Notes: a model not told the origin generated them from the letters alone. A stretch of 64,000 bases of DNA from Corallium rubrum (GCA_964035015.1 OZ036004.1:10090576-10154575), one strand, 5' to 3'. Numbered from the stretch's first letter, positions 42,603-56,000 are shown. Numbers and translations are program-made.

Positions 42603-43457
42603 GCTGTTCAACTCTCTATGGTTACGCGCATATTAATCAGGATTTCTTTGTCTAAGTTCTGACGTCGCCCGGTCTCGCCCAGGCTCGTTCTTTTGTTTAA
42701 ATTTGCTAATGATCGTCTAATGAGGTTTTATACATGAAAATATGCAAATATCAGTCTTAGCAACACTTGCAATATGCTTGACAACGTTAATAAAATAGTC
42801 GAATCAGCCGTTTAAACCAAGAGAGTTTTATTTCATATGTTGTCAAGTCAATACATCTCAAATCGTTGATCGTTCTTCTTACAGCTTCTCGAATTGATTC
42901 TTCATCCAAGGATTCGTTTACTCTATACACCAAGGCTAAATAAGCGATAATTCGACCGAAATTGTTAGGGTTCATCTCTTCATAAACGTGTTGAAGACAT
43001 ATTCTTGGTATTTGGTTAGTGATGTTGTCGAATAGCACTCGATGTTCTTCTAAACAAGAGCTAAGGTGAAACGACAAAGTGTCTCTGTCGATATCAATGT
43101 TATTTTTTCTTTAACTCATCGTAAATAATATCCATCTTGTCAAACGTGTACCGTACGCAACAGTCGGAGACCAATCGGGAATGACGTAGTGAATACCAGG
43201 GGGGTTAAGTAACAAGCTAGGGTTAGGGGGTTTCGGAAGAGCGCGAGTCAGTTATGACGTAATAAAAACCGGGGGTTCAGCAACAAGCCAGGGTAAGGGG
43301 GGTGGATAGGGTTAGAGTGTCCTATAGGAGCATGAGCCATAATGACGTAATGAGATTAGGGTTAGAACGTCACAAAGGAGAATGAATAAATAATAAGTTG
43401 AATATTTAATGAGGCGGCATCCCTTTGTAGTCTGGAGTGGGGGGTATCACTACTACT
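42603..43457. repeat. Polinton right terminal inverted repeat
   Basis: About 855 bp, the mirror of 29187-30033, ending GGGGTATCACTACT plus one more ACT. It carries the second Bcl-2-like frame and the mirrored CRE-like sites. Confidence 0.93.
42787..43077 (-). CDS. Bcl-2-like protein, second copy in the right Polinton TIR
   Basis: The mirrored copy of the left-TIR frame, again with HVYEEMNPNNFGRIIAYLAL and LDEESIREAVRRTINDL. It differs by a few residues, for example NESLDE against NGSLDE. Two copies are expected because the gene is part of the repeat. Confidence 0.55.
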   Translation of the reverse strand: MSFHLSSCLEEHRVLFDNITNQIPRICLQHVYEEMNPNNFGRIIAYLALVYRVNESLDEESIREAVRRTINDLRCIDLTTYEIKLSWFKRLIRLFY

Positions 43458-43463
43458 GACGAC
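43458..43463. repeat. 6-bp Polinton target duplication, right (GACGAC)
   Basis: Identical to 29181-29186. Confidence 0.88.
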
Positions 43464-43563
43464 CAATATCGGTAACTACCGATATATCGGCCGATAAGCC
43501 CACAAATCATATCGGAATTTATCGTATCGGTAAATTGGATTTTTCGTTATCGGCTCATCTCTA

Positions 43564-43571
43564 GTAAAAAG
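43564..43571. repeat. 8-bp target duplication, right (GTAAAAAG)
   Basis: Identical to 28741-28748 at the left end of the hAT-type element. Confidence 0.85.
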
Positions 43572-43596
43572 TATAGTGCTGTGTAAAAATACTAAC

Positions 43597-44013
43597 TCTG
43601 CTCCTCAAAAATTAAGTTTGTGCCAATGCAATCTGCAAAAAAAGTTAATAAGAATGAACAAAAAGCCGTTGATGTTGAAAAAACTAGTTCATTGTTGATG
43701 AAACTTAATTGAGATTTACAGAATTCATACGGAAAACGCAATGGAAATCATTTATTATTTAAGCGTTGTTGGTAAATGTGTTAATATATAAATATTGATT
43801 TATTTGAGAAGCTCAATAAATATTGGATATAAATCAGGCTAAATATTGTTTTATTAACTATGTACCATCATAACTTCCATGAAAACACATCTTATCAATC
43901 TGCAAAACTGGTTCATCTGTGTCAATACCCTGATAATAAAATACATGAGTGGGTAAGTACTTTGTAATCATGACCACATGACAATGATGATGAAGATGAT
44001 GATGATGATGATA

Positions 44014-44063
<50 letters not shown>

Positions 44064-44128
44064 GATAATGACGATGATGATGATGATGATGATGATGATG
44101 AAGATAATGACGATGATGATGAAGATGG

Positions 44129-44165
<37 letters not shown>

Positions 44166-44177
44166 GAAGATAATGAC

Positions 44178-44237
<60 letters not shown>

Positions 44238-44831
44238 GATAATGACGATGATGATGAAGATAATGATGAAGATAATAATGATGATGATGATGAAGATAAT
44301 GACGATGATGATGATGATGATGATAATAATGATGATGTGATGATGATGATGAAGATAATGATGATGATGATGAAGATAATGATGATGATGAAGATGATGA
44401 TGATGATGATAATGATGAAGATAATGATGATGATGATGATGATGAAGAAGATAATGATGATGATGAAGATAATGACGATGATGATGATGATAATGATGAT
44501 GATGAAGATAATGATGATGATGATGATGTGATGATGATGAAGATAATGATGATGATGATGAAGATAATGATGATGATGATGATGATGATGATGAAGATAA
44601 TAATGATGATGATGAAGATAATAATGATGATGATGATGATGAAGATAATGATGATGATGTGATGATGATGAAGATGATGAAGATAATGATGATGATGATG
44701 ATGATGAAGAAAATGATGATGTGATGATGAAGATAATGATAATGATGAAGATGTTGATGGTGATGATGAAGTTAATGATAATGATGAAGATAATGATAAT
44801 GAAGATGATGATGAAGATAATGATGAAAATA

Positions 44832-44878
<47 letters not shown>

Positions 44879-45664
44879 GATGATGATAATGAAGATGATG
44901 ATGAAGATGATGATGATGAACATGAAGATGATGATGATGAAGATGATGATGAAGATGATGATAATGATGAAGATAATGATGATGATGATGATGAAGATAA
45001 TGATAAAGATAAAGATAATGATGATGATGAAGATAATGATAAAGATGAAGATAATGATGATGATGAAGATAATGATGATGATGAAGATAATGATGATGAT
45101 GAAGATAATGATAAAGATGAAGATAATGATGATGATGAAGATAATGATAAAGATGAAGATAATGATGATGATGATGAAGATAATGATGATGATGAAGATA
45201 ATGATGATGATGAAGATAATGATAAAGATGAAGATAATGATGATGATGAAGATAATGATAAAGATGAAGATAATGATGATGATGAAGATAATGATGATGA
45301 TGAAGATGATGATAATGATGAAGATGATGATGATGATGAAGATAATGATAAAGATGAAGATAATGATGATGATGAAGATAATGATAAAGATGAAGATAAT
45401 GATGATGATGAAGATAATGATGATGATGAAGATAATGATGATGATGATAAAGATGAAGATAATGATGATGATGATGATGATAATGATAAAGATGAAGATA
45501 ATGATGATGATGATGATGATAATGATAAAGATGAAGATAATGATGATGATGAAGATAATGATAAAGATGAAGATAATGATGATGATGAAGATAATGATAA
45601 AGATGAAGATAATGATGATGATGAAGATAATGATGACGATGTGATGATGATGATGATGAAGCTA

Positions 45665-45720
<56 letters not shown>

Positions 45721-46319
45721 GATGATGATGATGTGATGATGATGAAGATAATGATGATGATGATGATGATGATGATGACATCGATGAAGAAGATAATGAT
45801 GACAATGATAATGACAATTATGACAATGATGATGATGATGACAATGATGTGATGACGGTGATGAAAGAAGGTAAACCAAGCAAACATTTACCAAAACTTT
45901 ACAATTAGTTGGGTCACACTTCTTTAAGTATTCTGCATCAATAATTCCAGAAAGATGAACCACAAGAAGTTGTTCCTATAACAAATATTTATTTTTATTA
46001 AATTTCAAGCGTCGCATCTATTAACCATGATGCGATGCATTAAATTGGACGTCTGAGACCCCGTTTACACGATGCCGGTACAATTTGAAAACGGAACAAA
46101 ATCATGCCGTTTAGGCCTTGCGTTTACACGATACTGGCACAAAAATAACATGAAATGTTATATGCTGTATTTGCATACCGGTGGACGGTATACTGAAACC
46201 TCCAAAGGTGAAAGGCCATACATATGACATATCGTAATTTTTACCCAAAATACTAGATTTCAAACTCAACAAACCTCTTCTTCCCATTCTTCTTCATTAT
46301 CCTCACCATCTTCATTCAT
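43597..46319 (-). CDS. GTF3C6: GTF3C6 homologue (TFIIIC subunit 6), first four exons
   Basis: GTF3C6 is a small subunit of TFIIIC, the factor that loads RNA polymerase III. Exons on the minus strand: 46275-46319 (MNEDGEDNEEEWEEE), 45892-45975 (EQLLVVHLSGIIDAEYLKKC), 43866-43929 (GIDTDEPVLQIDKMCFHGSY) and 43597-43632 (DCIGTNLIFEEQ). Phases agree at each joint. Human GTF3C6, as I recall it, reads VELSGIIDSDFLSKC, GIDTERPILQVD and DTLGTCVIFEE in the same order. Later exons must lie to the left of the inserted hAT/Polinton pair; I could not place them. If exon 3 is not spliced, it reaches a TAG with AATAAA a few bases on, so a short isoform is possible. Exon 1 is 317 bp from the TMEM43 start, head to head. 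Confidence 0.87.
43978..45850. repeat. 1.9-kb (GAT)n-based microsatellite in a GTF3C6 intron
   Basis: Runs of GAT/ATG interspersed with GAAGAT, AATGAT, AAAGAT and ACGATG. In 44990-45630 a longer-order unit (GATAATGATAAAGATGAAGA) recurs. Poly-Ser, poly-His, poly-Met and poly-Ile frames are by-products. It lies between GTF3C6 exons 2 and 3. Confidence 0.97.
46055..46160. repeat. Fragment related to the CCGGCAC MITE
   Basis: GAGACCCCGTTTACACGATGCC and GCGTTTACACGATACTGGCAC resemble the ends of the MITE at 56387-56745. Lies in GTF3C6 intron 1. Confidence 0.5.
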
Positions 46320-46636
46320 TCTACGGCCAGAAATTACAAAGAAACTACTCACAAATGACAACAAATACAAAACTCCTTTTTAAAAAATTTGAAAACTACG
46401 GGCTCCTCTAGACTGTAACTGTTTTTTCCACTCTAGCAACCGCTGACCACAAAAAACTCAGAAACCGGAAGTAAAACCAATTAACTCCCGGAAGTAGTAC
46501 ATCATATTAAATATTATATACATAAACATCCACCTGTTAGTATTTATCGTCGACGGATCGATCGTCTTCATTGCAAGATCCTTGTCTTTGAAAAAGGCAA
46601 GAACTAAAGGACGTTTGTTGGAACATTGAGATAAAA
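46320..46636. promoter_or_regulatory. Bidirectional promoter of GTF3C6 and TMEM43
   Basis: The 317 bp between the two start codons must serve both genes. It holds two ETS-type sites, ACCGGAAGT at 46464-46472 and CCCGGAAGT at 46487-46495, 23 bp apart (about two helical turns). Paired ETS/GABP sites are typical of bidirectional housekeeping promoters. No TATA box is obvious. Confidence 0.7.
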
Positions 46637-49600
46637 ATGTATCGAGGTGGTTCGACTCAATATGTAAGTTGCAAGAATTCGTATTTTCGTAGTTTATCAT
46701 TGAAAATTATGTCCAAATTCCCAGGCTACTGGCTAGTTGATGTTTTAGTTAAACCAACCAATTTATTTGTTTTTATTATAATAATCAATAAAACGCGTTT
46801 CGACTGTAGCTATGTATTTAGTTTCATCAAATTTAAACGCGAACTTAATATATGAATGATCAATCTATATAAATCGTCTAAATAAATTCCCAATTGTTTA
46901 TTTGTTTTTATAAATTGTGATAAACTGTAACCCTATATTTTGTCTTCAATAATCACGCTTTTTTATACCAAATCTTGGATTTAAGTCCTATGAAAATCTG
47001 CCAATTATAATAACGATATATATAAGTATTTTAACGCAAATTTCTAATTTTAATACTTTCGATCAAAGTTTAATCAAATATATATTAAGTTTCAAAAAGA
47101 AGTTAATATTCGATTGTGGATGCGGAGTTGTTTTGTCTGTATTCGATGAATTGTTTACAAAACAAGCTTTTCTGCAAAACCCCCCAAAATTGTATGTGGC
47201 AAGAGTCTTCAATGGCGATCCTTAAGCATTTTGAATTCTCATTATTAAATGCATGGTCAAACAATCCATGCTTTAACCTGTTAGAATTGACAATGGCCAC
47301 CTTGATGCCTGCAGCTGTGATTGCCTTAGATATTGCTTCAGGGAGGGCCACGTTTAGCTTGAAATCAAGGTTAATAGATGACTTATAATGTGGGATACAT
47401 TTCCTGATAACCCAGGATATGATTACATCGATGAGGTGTGTGACTAAATTATGTTCTACAATTTGAAATTATACTAAATTAAAGATGCTAATTGATAAGC
47501 TTTTTGCTGTTTTTTTATTCATGACTTGTAAATTGTGAAAGCCTTTGTCATTTTAGGTAGAAGAGGCTAATTCTTTGTTGTTTATTTAGGCTGTTGTTTT
47601 GTTCTCTACTTTGTACACAATCATTAAAATTATGCAAATTAATTTGTCTTTTTTTTGTTATTTTAATACATGTACATGCAGTGTGTATCAAAAAAACCTG
47701 AACCCTTAGAAAACAACCTATTGTAGTAGTTTGAAAGCCCTAGCACTTCGCTGAACCCACAGATGCGTAAAACACACCGTCTTATATATATACCCCTGGG
47801 GAATTAAGAAAACTTGAAGTGTATGCATGGTGAAAGCTTAAAGCTTTTTCTCTTCCTGTTTAACTTATGTGCTGATTAATTTATAACGCAGCAGTTTTAG
47901 GGCTTTCAAACTACTACAATTATAGGTTGTTTTCTGGGTTCAGTTTTTTTTTAAAAAAACTGTATATATTTTCAAAAACCCAAAGTAATGATTGGTCAGA
48001 AACATGGTAAGAATCACAAACATCTGAAACTTGTTTCATTAATGTTTTACATTCAAAAACATTGAGATTCGAGGGGAAATAAAATTGTATATTATGTACT
48101 CAGTACTTAAGTTTCCCAAGGGTAATTACAGTATTATATCGGATATTAAGAGAACTATATGACTTAATTGGTTTTTGCTAAATTTTTGACAGCTAGGTTA
48201 ACTGTTTTTTCACTGAGCTTTTATAACCACACAAACTGGCAACAAATGTTGCACTTTTTGCCCACACTGCAGGATACATTAGATATGCCATGTGATGGGA
48301 CCATAAATGGCATGCACATCCTGTAGTATGAATTACATCCAATGAAAATCCAGCTATAACAATTTTACTAGTCTTATATGTATTACACTGTAGCAATTGG
48401 TCACTGCTGGATTAACATATGAACACTGAAATAGTGATGGATTTACAGGGGGATGTGCACCCCCCTGGCCTTGGCCAAGGGGGGTGCCAATTACCTTGTC
48501 AAATCCAAGTACAATAAAGGACGCATTCATTCAATGTCCGTGTAAAATTCATAGGACCTAGGTATTAGGTATCATAGCTATCTGCTATCATATGATTCAT
48601 AGATATATGATTCATACTGTATATTAGCTATCATATGATTCATAGGTATTAATAGGTATAAAAAAATTTCTGGTGGGCTTTGCCCCCCTACCCCCCAGCC
48701 CCACCACCAGCTCAGCCCCTGGACCCTGCCTGGGGCTGTCCCCAGACCCCTGCCATAGCTCCCTCAGCGGTGCTTCACCCTGCCTCGGTCACACCCCACG
48801 CCGCAGGCCTGATCTCACTTCGCTCACTCACTCACTCAGTAACCCCGGGCCTACCAGATCAAGGTGGATACATCACTGCACTGAAAATATGCTGCAGGCC
48901 CCACACAACTCTGTAAATCTGGTCTTGCACTCAGTACTACTTTTTGTCACAATCAACTAAATTAATTGTTTTGTGATTTTTCATGTCTGGATACTGTATA
49001 AAAAACTATATTATTTTGTACTGTACAATAGAAAAGTCAATTGTATGATGAAAAGCACTGACTGAAAATTAATTTTTAGTTCTAAGCCATGATCAGTTAT
49101 CTGTAGCTTTTATAACTGCATGTATTCATTTTATTTATATGCATAACTACTGTATCTGTGGGAAAACAAATTTTAAGATACATGTGCTGATGTGTACAAG
49201 CTGTCCAACTATTAAGTAAACAGAAATGTGCAGGGGGGGGGGCAATATTATTGAATTTGGCTTTTTTATATAAAAACACTATCAATGTCTCTAAGTCATG
49301 ACTGAGTCAAGTCTGTTGAATTATATATAACCACTTCAGCTGGCCAGTTTGTATACTTTGAAAAAACTAATAATTTAATCTTCAATGATAATTATGTATG
49401 GATGGGTATACACTGTATATTGTATACTGTAATTGCTTAATGTATTATCAAGGCTGCAGCTTAATAATTAACATTCATGTATGGGATGTGTAAACTATTT
49501 TTAAGTGGCAGGCAAATTATTATTAAACAAGGCTTGCCCCATTGTTTTTATTACAGAATGGTGCAAGTCCTGCGGACATGGCTTATGGAGGTGATCGTCA

Positions 49601-52600
49601 CACACGAGTGCACTACACTCGCAATCCAACATTTCTTGAAAAAGTTGGAAGTAGTTTTTGTGCTGCTATGTTTGGCATTTTTATCGTGATTGGAGCATTT
49701 CCACTGCTTTATTGGAATGAGGTAAGATTATAACCTTTTATGAATTAATTAAATATTTATTCTCTGAAGTTGTAATTAAAACAGTCAGTCACAAAATATG
49801 AAAACAAGCCTGCATGGTATTAGATAGATTAAACTGCAACAGTAGAGTGCAGTAGTGTCAGATTGCAGTACAGACTATATACAGCAGTCTAAGTACAGTA
49901 GACTAGAGTACAATACAGTACAGATGATGGTAGGGTTAGAGTACGTAGAGTAGAGTAGAGTAGAGTAGAGTAGAGTAGAGTAGAGTAGAGTAGAGTAGAG
50001 TAGCCTGCAGGCAGGCCCTCCTGTCGCTGTGCTGCTCGCAGGCTAAGAGTAGAGTGGAGTGGAGTGGAGCACAGTACAGTACAGTACAAACTACAGTACA
50101 GTCTTTAGTACAGTATATAATAGAGAACTATCAGTACCATTGCAGGTACAAGTCTGTACTGTACTGTACTGTCTACTGTACTGTAGTGTACTGTACTGTC
50201 TACTGTACTGTACTGTACTGTACTGTACTGTACTGTACTGTACTGTACTGTACTGTACTGTACTGTACTGTACTGTACTGTATAATATACTTATAAGTAA
50301 TAATAGCATAGAGGTGTATTAGCTACTAAGGGTCATTTAGCAAAATTCCTGAGGGTTGAATACAGTCTGGATTAGTAAAAATGAATTTTAATGAAGTAAT
50401 ATTATTAGTTGTTAATGACCTGTGAGAACAAAAGAAATTCCCACAAACATTATGTAGTACTGTATACTGTACGGTAAACTAAACTGGGACACAGTAACCT
50501 AGCTAGCTGGTTTAGAGCTGGCCCAGTGTGCAATCACTTACCTTTTCAATTAAGTCACCAAGTCACCATAGTATTGTCATTATCACAAAAAAATCTACTG
50601 CCACATAAATGTAAATGGAGTTCCCTGGTGCAATGTGGCTGCATAAACAGCTTGGATATAGTGGAACATCTGACTACAGACACACAAAGTTCATTTTAAG
50701 TCAGTGCCATACACCCCACCCCCCAATCACCCCCTCTCACACCAGTCAGGTCTATGTTCTCTGTACATAACTTTGCATAAACCAATATTTTCTTGGTAGG
50801 GTCGTGCTGTTAAGACTGCCACTGCTTTAGATGAAGGTCTGAGATATGTAATACATGTTGACAATCCTCGGAGTATCCACCAAGCAGAGGATGGAAAACT
50901 AGTCCATCTAACAGGATTAATTGAAACAGACAAGGTGAATTTCTTCCCCTTCAATTTTCGATATTGAAGAAACAGTATTGTGCATTAAAGCCATTTTAAT
51001 TCTGCAACACGGAATTGTGATTTTTATTATAGCATGTAACTGATACAGAATACCAGATTACAATGAAAGCTGTGAAGCTCAAAAGACAAGTGGAAATGTT
51101 CCAATGGGTTGAACATAAGACTGAAAGGTACGAGCTCATACTGATGGAAAAGACGATAAAGTTGAAAATAGTACAAAGATAAAGATGGAAAAGTTCAACT
51201 TATTTTAACATTTCTAAATTTTAAATAGAACAAATAAAACACCAAACGGCAAACGTTTCAAATTTCGGAGGTTCTTATTTTCACTGCTGAACTAATATCG
51301 TCTTGGCTTTTTGATTGGTAACACGATTTTGTGCGCAGTTTCTCATGTAACTGAAATTACAATATAATGCGCAGTTCTAACAAAAGATTCAAGGTGTGGC
51401 TCAATGAAAGAAATGCGCGACTGTGAAACAATTTGCGCAATTTCTTAAATAATGCGCGGGGATTTTACATATTTAGGATATTTGGAACATTTTAAGACGA
51501 TTTGTAATATATCTTGTCAGACGAAAATTTCATCTTCATGGGCTTTTTCGCTGTTAAAGGTTCCGGAAGTATGAATTTTTCGTCTGACAAGATATATTAC
51601 AAATCGTCTTAAAATGTTCCAAATATCCTAAATATGTAAAATCCCCAACCCTGAGATAGGCACTTTAAATAATGCGCAGTTTTAATAAAAAAGTTGCCGT
51701 TCTATGAAATCATTAAATGCGCGTCATCTGTAAACTGTAAACAATTTGCGTAATTCTTAACATAACGCGCAAAATTATAATAAAAACAGGTGCAGTTCTA
51801 TAAAAGAAATGCGCATCTGTAAACTGTAAAAAATTTGCGCAGTTCTAACAAAAGATGCAGTAGTTTTCTAAAAGAAATGCGCATCTATAAAACAATGTGC
51901 GCATTTCTAGCAAAGTAATGTATAGGTCTGACAAAAAATGCGTCTGACATAAAATAATGTGCGCAGTTGATACAATGATGTTCAGTTCTAACAAAAATGT
52001 AATAACTTCATTGCCTATAGCAACTGGTGGTCAAACAGGGCGAAATGCCTCAATTGAACATCACTACGATGATGTAGGGTGTTGATTTTATGGAGGAAGG
52101 AAAACTGGAGAACCCGGCGAAAACCCCTCGAAGCCCAGGAGAGATCAACTACAACTCTACTCACATTAGTTCCAAGCTCGACAACGGGGTGATTCCCAAG
52201 CGGTCACCCATCTAAGTACTAACCCCGTCTAACCGGGCTTAACTATTGGTGAGAGGCAGCGCCCTAACAGCACACGCCACTTGTGCCCCTTAGTTCTATT
52301 AGTTCTATTAGTTCTATATGCCTAGTTCTGTAGCAAAAAACATATCACTCTTAACGTCACTTTAACTACACTTCATAAACAAACGCTATAGAAGCACGAC
52401 TATGAATTTGCAACTTTAACATACAAATGTTGACCTAATCTTTATGTAGGAAATTCAATGAAGGAGGCGAGACACGAGTTGAAACAACATACTCTTACAG
52501 TAAGTGAAAAGCAGTCATGTTTCTTTTGATTCGTGGCTTTCGTGCATATTTTCGATTTAAACGACGAGTGGTCCTTTTGCAGGGAGAGAATGGCAATCAG

Positions 52601-53010
52601 GCATCGTTAGCAGCGCAACATTTGACAGGAGCCACGGACATGAAAACCCAAGGTAAAAAATGAAAAATAAAAAAACAACTCTTGCGCATTGCATTTTCTT
52701 ATTCCCACACATGCGTGTTGTTGTTGCTGGTGGTGTTTTTAAGGTTGGTCAGTTGTTGGTGGTGTTTGTGTTGTTGTTGGTGGTGGTAGTATTGGTAGGA
52801 GTAGTGATATTGTTGTTGTTGTTGGTGGTGGTGTTCGTGTTGTTGGTGGTGGTAGTGGTATTGATAGTGGTGGTGATATTGTTGTTTTTGTTGGTGTTGG
52901 TGGTGTTGGTATAGTGTTTATCAGTTGTTGGTGTTGGTGTTGTTGCTGGCGGCGGTGGTGGCAGTGTTGTTGTTGTTTTTGTTGTGGTGGTGATGTTCCA
53001 AAGTTCGTAG

Positions 53011-53074
<64 letters not shown>

Positions 53075-56000
53075 CGTCATTGCTGGTGCTGGTGCTGGTG
53101 ATGGTGGTGTTGGTGGTGTTGTTATTGTTGCTGCGGCTGCCGTTGTCGTTGTTGTTACTTATTAACTGTATTACACCAGTCTTTGTTGTCACCTAAGCAG
53201 CTAAAAAAGTTTCATAAGTTGTAGTTAATTCTTTGTTTCTTCAACAGTTCAATGGTCGTTACATCCAAACAATTCGAAGTTGACGATGTTTACGTTGGAG
53301 CATACCATCTTTCGGAAGGTCTGTCTTGTAACACGCCCACATGACATTCATATTCAACCTCCGAAATGACCTCTTCATATGACCCAAAAAGATTTCCTGA
53401 ATTTCGCCAGGGAACCATACGTCCATTGTGAAGAGAATCCCAAATTTTTTAATCCCTAATTTGAAGAGGCTTATTGTAAATACTCAACTGAACTTTGGAC
53501 TGGACTATTATCACAAAGCGGGATTTTCTGAGTGGTCTAACCCCAACAAACAAACATCCAGTCCAAAGTCTGCTTCAAAGTCCAGTCCAGTGTTTATCCA
53601 ATCCATTCCAACGGTCAGTTCAGTGTTTACAATGTGTCATTACTAAGCAGTTTTACACAGACCAACTACGGCAAAGCCGAAAGGGTTAAACGAATTTTTT
53701 TCTTTACTAAAGGACTTGTTAGCCGTATTGGTAACTTCAAACCGCTTCACATGAGGGACATCCCTGCTACGCATGACCAACGATTACACAATATTCACTT
53801 GCAAGACGGAGTCTTGTATCATTCACGTGACCCGATGAGGCCAGAGGTAAGAAGGGCGTATATCGAGGGGAATTTCTGATTGCAACTCACCCTTGAGATT
53901 CAAAGACATGTTGTCACGTAAAAACGCACAGCATGGTTACAACTTTTTAACGGCCTACAGCACGAGGTTGAGCTGGCCAGCATAAGCAATGCATATTACC
54001 AACAACGACTGTACACTGTGGTTTACTATATTATTGACTGACAGAGTGATGGATCCAAGACGGCGGTGTATGGGTTGGGCTGGACTACAGCCTGGTTTCC
54101 ATATAATTGCTACGATCGCTCAAAAATTAACTCAGCGATCGTAACGATCAACAATCGTGTCGCTGTTTCCATATGATCGCTGATCAATTGCAGCCATTGT
54201 TTTAATGTCCGCTGGGATGCATACTGATCGCTGAGATTGAAAAATCACCGTTTCCATATAAAACGCAACGATCGCCACGCTCTCTTGGTAATCGTGGCGA
54301 TATGATCGCTGCGCTCGCCGAGTTCCTTTTTGAGCGATCGTGGCAATCGTAGTGATTCGAGATTCCTGTTAATTAAACTTCTCTTTTCTAGATTGGCGAT
54401 TTAAGAGTGAAGTTTAGCTATGCAGGTTATTGTGGTAAACCCGGAACACCTCACGGAGAACCAATGACGGTTAGAACAATGATTTTGAACATCTAAACAC
54501 CGACAGGCAACCAACACGATCACCAATACTAACCCAACCACCACCACGATCACGAACACCAACATCAACATCAACATGATCACCTACACCACCCATCACC
54601 ACCATCACCACCACAAACACCACGATAAACACGACCACCATAACACGGTCACCAACCACCACCACCACCAGCATCACTACCACCACCACCATCAACGCGA
54701 CCACCACCATCAACACGACCACCAACACTACCACGATCACCACCACCATCAACACGACCACCACCACCACGACCAACACAATCACAACTACCACCACCAG
54801 CATGACCGCTACCAACACGATTGCCACCAACACGACCAACACATACACCACCAACACCAACACCAACACCAACACCAACACCAACACCAACACCAACACC
54901 AACACCAACACGAGGGTTATGTGTCTGTTTCTTCGTTCTTGTTAGGTCAGTGTTGTGGCTAAACAAAGTGGTAACATGTTAGGTGCATACGAGACCGATT
55001 CAGGCTACACACTGGAATTGCTTTATCCTGGTAGAATGTCTGCCAAGGTATGTATGTCAACTACATGTGATTTTACCATGAATGACCTGTTGAAGTTATA
55101 CTTCATCACCTCACTGCCACAACTTCACCACCACCCCCCACCCTCACCCCCGCCACTATTTCACTATCAATTCACCGCCATCATCTCCCCACCAACCACC
55201 ACTTTCCTCACCACTACCTCCACCACTTCCCCCACCGCCACTATTTCACCACCACTTTACCAACGTCATTACACCACACTACTAGATCACCACCGGTACC
55301 GTCGCCGCGAAAACCACCACCATGTGCACTGCCACCACTGCCGTCGCCACCACACCTTAACATTTCCTGTATTACTTATTTCCTAGCAAATTTTCGAAGC
55401 CGAGCATGCTTCTAACGCAATGATGACATGGCTTCTTCGAGGAGCTGGCTGGCTAATGATGTTCATTGGTTTTATAATGATGACAAGTATTATCACAGTA
55501 TTAGGTAAGTTCTGTACAAGTGACTGTGTGTGTGCTTATAACTTGTGCAACATACCGTAATCATATCACACACGCCCTGGCGATTGTTGGTCAGAAATGT
55601 ATAGGTGGTGGTGCTCAAATATTCAGAAAATGTTCTGACGACCAGTTAGACGCTCTACCGCTTTCGGAGCACATATGACTATTATGAATTTGCAACCTCT
55701 AATCTCCATCTGAGCCTCAGTGGTTGAATGGTCAGAGCATCTAACCGGTCCTTAGAAGGTTACATGTTCGATCCCTGTCTGGGGCTCAGAAATCTTTTCA
55801 GAGCATTTAAGCTTGACGAACGTCCACCAAACGTCTGTTACATTACACCAAGCTCGCAAGCTCGTTGTATACGTACAACTTATCACATCATATCATTTCA
55901 ACTACATCTCATATGCGAACGCTACCACTTAGGAGCACAATATGACTATCTATGAATTTGTAACCTTAGCTCACCATCTGAGTCCCAGTGGCAGCTCTAT

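Larger units (their letters stand above)
29187..43457. mobile_element. Polinton/Maverick, nearly whole (14.3 kb)
   Basis: A capsid-bearing virus-like element. It starts AGTAGTGATACCCC, ends with the mirror image, has about 850-bp terminal inverted repeats and a 6-bp target duplication. Parts in order: TIR with Bcl-2-like frame; polymerase B, C2H2 protein, packaging ATPase and two small proteins on the plus strand; then on the minus strand protease, major capsid, pVI-like protein, minor capsid, integrase and GRF-finger protein; then the right TIR. It looks almost whole, with perhaps one or two breaks. The matching duplication and similar TIRs point to a young insertion. Confidence 0.95.
28749..43563. 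mobile_element. Non-autonomous hAT element split by a Polinton
   Basis: The ends TAGGGATGAGCCGATAA (left) and, reversed, TAGAGATGAGCCGATAA (right) are inverted repeats typical of hAT elements, and both are flanked by GTAAAAAG. The element proper is about 530 bp: 28749-29180 and 43464-43563. Both halves are rich in TATCGG/CCGATA motifs. No transposase is present. The Polinton lies inside it with its own target duplication, so the hAT copy is older than the Polinton. The pair sits in an intron of GTF3C6. Confidence 0.85.

Noticed and set aside
43858-45963. A 701-codon Ser/His/Ile-rich frame on the minus strand
   Set aside because: It is a GTF3C6 exon read through into the GAT microsatellite and on to the next exon. 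Only the two ends are coding.
52140-52290. Functional 5S rRNA gene
   Set aside because: Only the 3' half resembles 5S rRNA; the 5' half is strongly diverged and a SINE body follows.
52739-53192. Poly-Thr and poly-Asn frames on the minus strand
   Set aside because: By-products of the GTT-rich repeat in TMEM43 intron 6.
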